A stretch of 64,000 nt of DNA from positions 7,841,001-7,905,000 of the forward strand of contig NC_071349.1 of NCBI RefSeq assembly GCF_027744825.2. Direction: 5' to 3'. Each line of letters opens with the position of its first letter. Within the stretch, counting starts at the first letter, position 1. Of the stretch, positions 55,001 through 64,000 are shown one piece after another. The notes under the pieces are model-generated. The model did not search any database. It had not been told where the DNA came from and saw only the letters and a program-made list of their open reading frames with translations. The translations under genes were made by a program, and so were the position numbers. The stretch comes from Synchiropus splendidus. Taxonomy: Eukaryota; Chordata; Actinopteri; Syngnathiformes; Callionymidae.

Positions 55001-55790
55001 TATTGGAGTCCACATGCACAAACATTCCTGCTTCTTTTTGCATTGCAGGCAGGTAACATTTTTTAGACAGTCGGACAGTAAATAACTGTTCCACCAGTCA
55101 TCCTCTCATCGTCCACATGAGACGTTTGAGTCTAATTTTCCCGCAAAAGAAAGCAGCAGTGTCTCCAGTCACCACTGCGGGGCGAACCCTTCCCCATCAC
55201 TCGCGAAACAAGTCCTACAATAACCACCTCCTCGCCACAATCTGGAGCACTCGGACCCCCCGCTGCGTCCACCGTCTCCTCTCATCCCGATGACGTCTGG
55301 TCTCGACCCTCATCACACCAGTTCTACCGATGGAAGTAGAAACCGAGAGCCACCTTTTTACCCCGACACACTGAGGTGGCCCCATAATAAACAGCTGAAG
55401 TGTGACACTGTGGACTAAACGTCCCTGGGAACTTGGGCCGTTGTCAGCCAGCGCTTGGACATTAATACCTCCCGATGATCGCTACATTTAGAAGCACTCC
55501 GGGAGACATTTCCGCATTGTATTATGCAACCAGTGTTTCCCTTTCTCCGCGTAAAGCCACAACAATTGGAGGGAAATAAAGGTCCAGAACACCGGAGCTT
55601 CCGAGGACATATATATATAGATAGATAGATATGTATCAAGGACAGAGGAGTGAGGACGCACCTTTGTGTTTTGGTGGGCGCTCAGGGCTCTCGCCGCGCT
55701 GTCAGTGAGTTTGACGTGATACACGGACACATTGTGGCTCAGTTTCCCGCTGGACAGACCGTAGGAGCGGCTCTCCTCCAGCACCGACAT
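49076..55790 (-). CDS. ell: RNA polymerase II elongation factor ELL
   Basis: Twelve coding exons on the minus strand: 55662-55790, 53850-53894, 53649-53770, 52616-52776, 52151-52434, 51843-51967, 50111-50537, 49957-50044 (or 49981-50044), 49825-49885, 49409-49580, 49274-49318 and 49076-49192, giving 591 (or 583) aa against 621 in human ELL. Exons 1-6 encode the ELL N-terminal domain: RSYGLSSGKL, FDCIQQ, DDSYDKALQSMAQAEEETRSR, RDRVTHLLALRPYKKPELILR and DWPGYSSGDQQLLKRIL. Exon 7 is a low-complexity linker ending in a basic KKGKHK stretch. Exons 9-12 encode the occludin/ELL homology coiled coil (YLLKY...EQRQSYK to CEYLHKKLAHIKKLI). ELL suppresses polymerase pausing within the super elongation complex in the nucleus. 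The start at 55790 fits the family. An upstream in-frame ATG at 55859 would add 23 residues. The ELL rather than ELL2/ELL3 call rests on sequence and on the SSBP4 neighbour. Confidence 0.93.
51294..51591 (+). other. exon-like segment of unknown identity within ell intron 6
   Basis: On the strand opposite ell, a pyrimidine tract and CAG (51271-51293) precede an ATG at 51302. A 22-residue frame (MSATAAEKFSELK...) runs to a TAG at 51368, and AATAAA follows at 51586-51591. The AACAG/GTAGCA at the frame's end could also act as a splice donor. It may be the terminal or first coding exon of a nested gene, or chance. I recognise no family. Confidence 0.25.
52781..52806. repeat. (GGA)n microsatellite next to the ell exon 4 acceptor
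   Basis: About nine GGA units. Read on the minus strand as (TCC)n they form the polypyrimidine tract directly before the CAG acceptor of ell exon 4 (52616-52776). Confidence 0.9.
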
Positions 55791-55944
55791 CCCGCCGCGA
55801 ACCCGCCGCGGCCAGGCCGAACCCAAAGCGCCAGCAGCCGGGGAAAAAGCTCCGATCATCGGAGAGAGTCCGCTTCCCTTGTAGCTGCTCCACCGCCGCG
55901 CGCTATTCTGGAGACTACTACGTTACGTCACCGCGGCTGAAGGC

Positions 55945-56035
55945 GTCCGATTGGTCGAGGCACGTAAATAAATCAGGACGTATTGCGCGGCGTCACAGGC
56001 CAGTGCCCCGCCCCTCCACTTCCGGTCACGGTCGG
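55945..56035 (-). promoter_or_regulatory. promoter-like segment of ell
   Basis: Within a CpG-rich stretch upstream of ell exon 1 there is a CCAAT box on the minus strand (about 55950-55954) and an ETS-type CCGGAAGTG (minus strand, about 56018-56026). No TATA box is seen. This fits a housekeeping TATA-less promoter. Confidence 0.5.
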
Positions 56036-56039
56036 ATTC

Positions 56040-57955
56040 ACGCGAACACGCGCTGCCGACTGATGACACTCTGACGCAACACGCGAGAAATGTTTACAAA
56101 ACGCGCAGCACTACATGGGTTACATTTAGTGTTACAAACATGCAAATATACAACATGAAGGGGGACTCATATCAAAATAATTATAATAATTTCTCCTTTA
56201 ACATGAATGACAGTTTGCTTTCTTCAAACATAATGAGTATGATTATAATGTGAATTACAATGTGCACATTGAGGGAGGCTGATGTTTACATCTGGCTTCA
56301 CTCACAGAGAGTTTCTCTCTGGTTCCCTTCCTCCTCTTTTCCCCTGCTGCATCCACCTCTGACCTTCGTTTCTCCACTCTGACCCGCAAACCTCTACATC
56401 ACTGTATCAGACGTGAATAAGTCATCTAATAAAAAGCAGTTTTGGGTGACATTTCTGCCAGTATAATCGCTGGAGGGATGAGTCTGGATGGAAACCTGAG
56501 CCCCATCTGTGAACTTCTTCAACTGCCTTAGGTGAAGGAGACTTGATGGAGCCGCAAACTCAGGATGGGGCTCTGCCAGACTCACCTGTGGCTCACCTGA
56601 GCGGGAAAACATAAGCTGCAGCTGGAGAGAACTGTAAAGTTGGGAATGCCGAAACGTCATGAGGTAGTTTATTTGTTAACGTTTGAAGGTGATTTTGTGA
56701 GTGTTATTGTGGAGATTAAGCGAGGAGAAAAACGTACTCACCTGAAGTGGATGGACACAAACAGAATCATGGCCATCGCACATCCTTCTCACAGCTGGCT
56801 CAGAGGAGCCAGTGAGTCTCGCGGGCCACATGCCGGTGACCTCTGGCCCATGCTGACGATAGGTCAACGGTGACACAAGCCAGGCAGAAACTATATACCT
56901 CAGGCAGGACGTCAGCATGTGTGTTGATAAATGAATAGGCATTCTTTCATAACAAATATAGCACAGCTCCATCGCGGGGATGACGTAGACGAACCGAGTT
57001 CATTCGGACACGCGCTGTGCATCACATGCAATGCAAGTACATACTTTCACCACGCGGTGTCGCCTTTGCAAACCAAAAGTCAAATGTGATGGACAATGAA
57101 ACAGGATCGGAAATTCTTTAAAGGTATTAGAAACCACAGCATCTTCAGTCTTGCTCCAAACTCACGTCTCCCTGACGGACACTGTGGATTGATAAGGATC
57201 TTAAATTACTGACGAAATCTACTGGAAAAAAACATGACATGCCCCGCAAGAACCATCGGTTCTCGATCGCTATTCCTCGCAGGTGTCCTGGAGGTGCCCC
57301 TCACACCCTGCCCCACTTCACACCCTCCCACCTGAGACGGTGGTCGCACCTGAGCTTCATCTCTTTCTTTTACGTGGGTCACTTAACTCACTGGCGCCCT
57401 CTAGTGGTCTTTCCACCTCCCTTTTATTTAACTTTACATTACACTGCTGTCATTTTTAATTTATTGAGACTTCAGGGTTAAAGATTTTGTTTCAAAGATT
57501 TGTAGTAAATATTAACCTAAAAAGGAACACAAATCTGGATGAGCAAATCACACTATATCAAAATATTTTCCCTTTAAAACACGATAAAACTGAGCATCAT
57601 TTGCTTCAGGTTTCTGCGAATTTTATTTTAGATTTTTTTTCCCCACGAACCGATATTTGCATTGCTTCTGCTCATGTGCTCAGCGGAGGATGTAAGGAAG
57701 GAGTATAGCGGATGCATTGTAGAGCGCCCTCTACAGGCAGAGTGCAGGAAGGCACCAGTTCATGGCAAAAGGAGTGAAGTCATTTTATTTGTTTTCATAT
57801 GTATCTACAACAAGGGGGGACACAGGCAAAAAAGACTGACAACATGATGGAAATAAAAAAAAATCATTTATCAATGCAATTTTCCCACCGTTTTTTTTCC
57901 AAATAGCATTTCTAAAGAAACTTTACAATATAAAGAAACGTACGAAGAAGGAACC
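56040..57955. other. intergenic region between ell and ssbp4
   Basis: No exon is recognised. ISYNA1, which lies between SSBP4 and ELL in human, is not found here. A few short frames have no support. Confidence 0.5.
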
Positions 57956-57957
57956 TC

Positions 57958-59837
57958 TTTATTTTACTACACGAGACATTTAGATTCGGAAACTAGCCTA
58001 ACATGAGATACAAAGCAACTGACTGACTGCCTCATATTCAATACTGCTCTGTCATCCAGACGGGTCAGATGAGGAACCGAAATTTGGTTAAACCCCTCCC
58101 ACATTCCTCTGTCGCCCTCCCGCGCCCCTCAATGTTACAGTATTTTACATCAGCACGATAGAAATACAGAAAAGGTGGTGACGGCGTTTCTTACAGGACA
58201 GAACCATCGGGAGAGGTTCCACTGCGCTCCAGACCACAGTGCTCCCCAGACCAGGGCGGGAGAGCGTCTTCCTGCCCCATTTAAATAGAATTTTAAAAAA
58301 TCCTTCATAGTAAAGTCTCTGGTCCCGTGGGTCTGGATGGAGAGCCGGGCGTTCAGGTTCAGTGTCGGAGGCTCCGTGGAGAAGCGGTTCAATTTCTCTT
58401 GTAAAAGATTAAAAACATATTTCATGTAAGACGCGGCGAGCTCCGCAGTGAATCATCGACCAGCCGCTCTGGTTCTTCTCGGAGCAGAGACGCAGCAGCT
58501 CCGGCTCGACTGAGTGACTTGAAATATCAAAACATGTCAATGATATCAAAATGCATTGTACAGTATTTACAAAAATAAAGGGTTAAAAAAAGATGGAGGA
58601 TTGTATAAAAATCAGAGGGGAAGTTCCGTGGGTGGGGAAAGGATGCACCGTCGACCGGACCGGTTCTGACCCGACCTGCTGTCCCCCCCCCTCCCCCCGT
58701 GTTAAGCTTAAAGTCTAGGTTCGACATGTGAACTCAAACAAAGTACATCACAGTGAGTGGAGGTCTGACCACATGTAGGAGCGACAGGAGTGTGGGGGTC
58801 AGTAGAGCGGCTGGACACTGGTGACCTGCATCATAACACAGTTGCTACCATCGTTCTGCAAACATCAGGCTAAACACTCCAACATGTTTCATAAGACAAA
58901 TCAAAAGTACATAAATAAATACAGCTGTGCATTTCTCTGCATGAAGAGACTGTTTCTGAGTTGAAAAAAAAAAGACAAAAAAAGGCGAGTGAGTACCAAG
59001 CGGGAGAACACCAGCAGGGGGCGCTGACGTGAGGCGCTATATTACCGAGAGCTACAAACAGGTGGGAAACTCCAGAGAAAACCCCCTGAAGTTTGACGTT
59101 TCAAATGGACCGAGGTCAGAAACTTGGACTACAGTGACGTGCGCGTCTGTATGAGGCAGAAATATTACTCCAAACTCCTGAATATTAAATTAGCATCGGC
59201 TCTGTGAGTCTCCAGAAATGTGCCGAGAAAACTTAAAATGACGGAGCAATATAATTAATAACAATAATACAATAATAAAAATGATACAATACATACACAA
59301 AAAATGAAAAGAAGATCGTCCAATGAGCATCACAACACTGTGTTACATTGTACACAGAGAGAGCGCGGCGTCTCTGCTGGATCCAGGGGGGCCAAACCTC
59401 AGCCAATGTCTGAGGAGCTTTCCAGTCCGCTGATGAGACAGAGAGAGAGCTGAGGGGTCAGTCTGCGGTGCCGCTGTGCTCTCTTCCCTTGCTCACTGTC
59501 TGGACCCCGACAGGAAGCCGGGGAGGCCGGCGTCAGCGGAAGAGAAGAGGCTCTTCCGGTTGCTCTGTAACTGCTTCCTGTTCAGACTGCCGGCCATCTT
59601 GCACACCCCGGGAGCGCCCGTCTTTATGAGAGTCCCAGCATGCTCGAGGGCGGTCCCGGCAGGCTGCGCGGCCGCAGTGACCGGGAGGAGTGGGGAAAGG
59701 TCGAGGCGTGTGTGAGAGTGTGGGGGGCGGGTGGTCCAGTCCGGGGTGGGGTCAGAAGTGAGGGGGGAAAAAAAAACAAAAAAAAACAAAGGAGGGATAC
59801 AAAAACAAGAGGAAAAATAAAGAAATAAAAAATAAAA
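57958..59837 (-). other. probable 3' UTR of ssbp4
   Basis: On the minus strand the region from the ssbp4 stop codon (59838) to AATAAA at 57958-57963 has no coding frame. A second AATAAA lies at 57784-57789. A long 3' UTR of about 1.9 kb is inferred from the poly(A) hexamers alone. Confidence 0.4.
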
Positions 59838-62800
59838 TCACACACTCATCGTCATGTTGGGAGAATACTGAAAAGAGAGAGAAGGGGGAAAGGGAAGGAA
59901 GGCAGAGATGAGTGGAGGTGTAACATTAGATCACCAGGGGGCGCTCTGACCCCGACCTGCTGAGTCGGCAGAAGCCAGGACCAGAATCCGAAACTCTATT
60001 GAACATTCCTGTGACGGAAGTTTCTCCAATGAGTTTGAAGTCCTGGGCGACTCTCAGGCTCCAGGGTGAGAGCACATCACAGTTCTGAACACCAAAACAC
60101 ATCATCTACTCATGTAACTGTCACTGCAGCCATCACTGGTGTGGAGGGTGGGGAGTGGATTAGTGAGCAGTTTAATGCAAGCAGAACTCAAACGTCTGAC
60201 TTTTGGTTGGTGCCGACAAACTCCAGAAGAAGCCTGATCTTATTTGGTCCGAAACAATCCATTAAGGATGTTGTTATTGGAAATATAAAGCTTGTGCCAC
60301 AGCACGACCAGATCTGATCCTAGTTAAGGATCAAACCTGACTGAGACCCAACACGAGCATTGGCAGCCTTTCATCAGCTCATTTTAAGACTATTTTATCT
60401 GGAAAACGTCTCACTGAACAGGGAGACACATTACACAGCAATTTAAGGATGTACACAGTAACGTTTGTCTCAAAATCACAAAGCCCCATCACAAGTAAAG
60501 GTGCCACCTAGAGGCCTATGAAACTGGAACCTTGCTCACAACAGGGATCAAATTTCCTCCCCTCGTTCGTGAGTCAGGTTTCTTCTATCGCGTCACTGAT
60601 CTGTTCTGGCACATTTGTCTGAATGTTAGTTTGCAGTTTTTGGTGGGCGTGGCCAGCACGATTCTCCAAACCTCTGCTTGCATTCCTCCACTGACATGTC
60701 GGGACGTCAGGGGCAACTGTTAGGGTTCACCAGACGGAATACTCACACTTTCACTTTGGAATGGGTTCAAGAAATTCCCGCCCATTTCGCCGTCGTCCCT
60801 CGGCGTTCCAGGAGGGTTGTTCATGCCCCCCATGTTGTTCGGGGAGCTCTGTAGGGAAGGTGGAGAGACAAACTGATGAGTGTTTTAACGTTGTATTGAG
60901 ACGCTCTGGTGAAGCAAACGTCCCGAGGAGATGCTCAGGTGCTCACCTTTGGCAGCCCGTCCATGTCTCCGGACCCTGCGGAGGCGGAAGGAGCGTCAGT
61001 ACAACCAAGAATCACACCGGTCTCACATGAGAACATGAACGTCTGTTTCTAGTCACCTAGTGATCCGTTCATGTGGTGCGGCTCCATTGCTCCCATCGCT
61101 CCCATCGGCCCGTCGGGCCCTGGACCCATAGGGAACTGCAACACCAACATGTTTTTGTTAATAAAACACTCACGCTTGAGTCAAGTCTGTGCCCTGCACA
61201 GGACCTGCAGCCGCGTTCGAGACTCACATTAGGTCTGTTGCCTCCAGGTCCGATTGGGTTCATCATCGTGTAGATGTTTTCACTAGAGTTGGTTGAATCT
61301 GGGGAAAAAAGTAAGAAAGTGAATAGATGGAAAAATGACAAAAACCTGAACTGTTCAACTTCAACATCAAACAGGGATGATAGATATAACTGCCCTACAT
61401 ATTCACATCGACAAAACAGCAACTGCTGGACATTTGTCATTCAGTTTTAATGGCTCACTATAAGTGCAACATCCAGGTGTTTCCAGCTGGTCTGAGCAGC
61501 CTATTGGTGTCTCTCACAGCACGGCTCAGAGTGTTTCAACCAACACTCCCTACCAGCCTTCTAACTAAAATAAGAATGGTTTTGTTGTTTTTCAATGAGG
61601 AGCCAGGGCTCCACCTATAACACAAGCAGGGTAAGAGTTGAAGTAACGCACCACCTGGGCTGGGCATGATGGGTGTTCCTGGAGGTCCGCCTCCCCCCGG
61701 GGGACCCTGGAGGATGAAGCAGTAATGCAAAGTTGATTGAAGTCTGTGCACGGACGCAAGGGCGTTGCGGGTAACTTACCACATAGTTTCCTGGAGATGA
61801 GGAGGAGTAGGCTATCTGCAGACACAGAACGTCGCAGGCATTAAAGGACACATGCTGCAGAATCAGTTAGGTTGCATACCAAAATCTGCTGGTATGGTTT
61901 CATGAGCTTAAAGTGAGAAACATTGGGAGACAATTCTGCTGACAGTCACAGGAACTATAGGATGATTTTCCTCACCAGAGACGCACCATCTCATGTTAGC
62001 TTCAGACTTACCGAGTTAGCATTGGGTCCCGGCCACGGTCCTCTGCCGCCTGGGCCCCTGAAGAGACACGAGGAAGAGGTTTGATGAGAGGAATCAATAG
62101 AAAACAATCCATCTATCCCACAACACATCCATCGTATGCCCTCCTCCAGTTGGAGAGATCCAGACCACCTGGGTCGGCAAGAGTCCCAGAGGCATGCAAG
62201 ACACCAGAACCACAGCTCTCTGCACACGACAGCACTCGATTCTCTCGCATCTCCACAGTGATGGAACCTTATTGAGACGCGTATGTCTCAGGTGACTTGA
62301 GGCAGTGACCAGCGGTGAGGGGGGGACATCAATGCTCCTTCATCAGCATCTACACCACGACCGAAGAACAATCTATCTACTGATCTCAAGCTTGACCCGT
62401 TCCTCACTGGTGAAGAAGTCACAAGACCATGACTCTCTAACCCCTTCACCTCAGGCTGGAACTCCAAGGCAGCAACAGTCATAAGAACAACGTGACTTTT
62501 TCAAAGATGAACAGTCACTCTGGAAGTGAGTTAGCTTACATGTTCATTCCCGGCATCGGTCCCCCCATCGAGTTGGGCGGAGGTCTCATGCCACCATAAT
62601 TCTGTCAGAGGAAAAAAGCCCACGTTAACAACTGTCAAGTGAATTGAACATTTCAAGTGTGACTGAGACTCACCTGGGGGCCCATGGCCATGCCTCTTGG
62701 GGGGTTCATTCTCATCGGACCGCCCATATTTGGATGTCCTGTGGAGAAAACAAGGAGATCCCTAAAGTCAGTCTACAAGACAAGACCAGCTCACTCAAAT

Positions 62801-64000
62801 CCACATAAGTCCAGCCCCACAGAAGCAAGAGTTAAGTCCTGCCGCAGACATTATCAGCCATAATCCCATTAGTTAGAACCCCCTGGACCCCTCCTGCCTC
62901 CAAAATGAGTACAAGGACGAACCATCATGCAATAAGAGACACATTATTCTCAGGTAGGTACTTTTCCAGCTGAGACAATAATCTCACATCTTACTTGATG
63001 TTTAACTAAACTCTGAAGAGGTCCTGAAAAGCACAGTAAAATCAATGGCTTCATAAAACATGAATGAATAATGTGTTTTGTTTAAATGAATATATATTTA
63101 TCTCTATCTATCCATAAAACAATGCTTGTAATCTCAGTTTTATTATCTTAACATTTAAAAGAAGGTTGTGAGGCAAGGCCTGATACCTTAATCCACTCAT
63201 GTTCAGAGATACCATCTGAAATGGAAGTTTAAAAAGCAAGCTAAATATGGAGCATAATATTCAAAGAAACCATCACTTAAACCACAGTATGAAATCACAA
63301 GCAATTTGGCGACGCATCACACCACCTTCCTGCAATAATAACTAATGATTAACACCAAGGTTAAAGCCAATAAAATGTGACCACTTCTTCTGAGGCCACC
63401 TCATGATGAGACACGCCCTGATATCAGGTTCATCCACTACTGGCACGAGGTTTGGATTCCATAAAAGCATCCATCAGAGGGATTCAGTGCATCCTTTTCA
63501 CCTTTCCCCATCAGTGTGAGTGGAGTAGTTAAAGACTGGAATTACCTTGTGGTCTTGTAGGGTCCAGGCTGTTTGGCAGGAGCGGCTGTGACCCTGGAAT
63601 CCCCCCAGGAGGCTGAGAAATGGAGCGGCTTCATTAGAGGAGCGGCGAAAGAGAGAAACTCAGATGGAAAATGTGTCAGTAAACTGTACCTGATTTGGCA
63701 TTCGGAGCGAGGGGCGTGGCCCACCTGGATACCGCGGTGACATGAAAGGCTGCAGAGAGGATGGAAGGAGGGGAAGAGAGTTGACATTTTCATTATTGAT
63801 ACGACTCGGAGCACTCAGCCGGAGGTAGCGGTGAGGACACGCAGATGAACACGGCGGTTGGAGGATGGATGACAACACACATGGAGATGGCTGAAAACGG
63901 AGGCCAGCCAAACTAAACCCGCGGCCAGATGTTCATTTATTGCGGCACTCTTGTGCGACTGTGCGGGCGTCTTGCTGCGGTGTAAGCTGACTCAGTCTGT
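59838..64000 (-). CDS. ssbp4: single-stranded DNA-binding protein 4 (partial, 5' end outside window)
   Basis: Twelve coding exons on the minus strand: 63690-63749, 63546-63612, 62674-62738, 62540-62601, 62012-62057, 61780-61815, 61655-61706, 61228-61298, 61057-61135, 60947-60975, 60747-60848 and 59838-59867. All are in phase and encode the last 232 residues. The N-terminal LisH/LUFS exons lie beyond base 64000. The visible part is the Pro/Gly/Met-rich transactivation region: [78 protein letters not shown] and the SSBP-invariant ending [23 protein letters not shown] and [11 protein letters not shown] favour SSBP4 over SSBP2 and SSBP3. SSBPs bind and stabilise LDB1 in LIM-homeodomain transcription complexes in the nucleus. 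Proximity to ell matches the human 19p13.11 neighbourhood. Confidence 0.93.

Noticed and set aside
56040..59800. Search for ISYNA1 between ell and ssbp4
   Set aside because: No exon-like segment with inositol-3-phosphate synthase similarity was seen on either strand.

Overview
The window is vertebrate nuclear DNA, almost certainly from a percomorph-type teleost fish. The evidence is: five spliced genes with GT-AG introns, many only 60-130 bp long; a fish otolith matrix protein gene; protein sequences close to ACVR1, D2HGDH, ELL and SSBP4; and many small non-autonomous DNA transposons with TA or 8-bp target duplications plus (CA)n, (TA)n and (AAT)n microsatellites. There are no bacterial-type operons, CRISPR arrays or phage genes. 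Species cannot be fixed from the sequence alone.

Layout. 1-24.3 kb is a gene-poor stretch in which I find no supportable exon. It holds dispersed repeats: a 490-bp MITE built of 21-bp units (2.0-2.5 kb), a duplicated ~280-bp repeat separated by a MITE (8.9-9.75 kb), two copies of a pogo-like MITE (13.6 and 20.8 kb) and two hAT-type elements (16.0 and 17.9 kb). At 24.39-25.68 kb is a 432-aa type I membrane protein with four Ig-like domains, encoded in one uninterrupted exon. 25.8-31.3 kb is again gene-free.

31.3-64 kb is gene-dense. On the minus strand is otomp (otolith matrix protein 1, a single-lobe transferrin relative, 31.35-35.70 kb, 9 coding exons). On the plus strand is an ACVR1/ALK2-type BMP receptor (38.08-42.31 kb, 9 coding exons, 508 aa). 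Convergent to it on the minus strand is d2hgdh (43.34-46.68 kb, 9 exons, 512 aa). Then, both on the minus strand, come ell (49.08-55.79 kb, 12 exons, ~591 aa) and the 3' two thirds of ssbp4 (59.84 kb to beyond the window end). ELL and SSBP4 also lie close together on human chromosome 19p13.11, which supports the ELL and SSBP4 names over their paralogues.

The genes do not form a pathway: they are neighbours with separate jobs (otolith mineral matrix, BMP signalling, mitochondrial 2-hydroxyglutarate oxidation, RNA polymerase II elongation, LDB1-complex transcription). The points most worth checking are the intronless Ig receptor, the loss of iron and anion ligands in otomp, a 69-bp stop-free in-frame intron in otomp, a missing conserved cysteine in the ligand-binding domain of the ACVR1-like receptor, two in-phase splice donors in ell, and an unexplained plus-strand exon-like segment inside an ell intron. 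I found no clear sign of a wholly new biological system.
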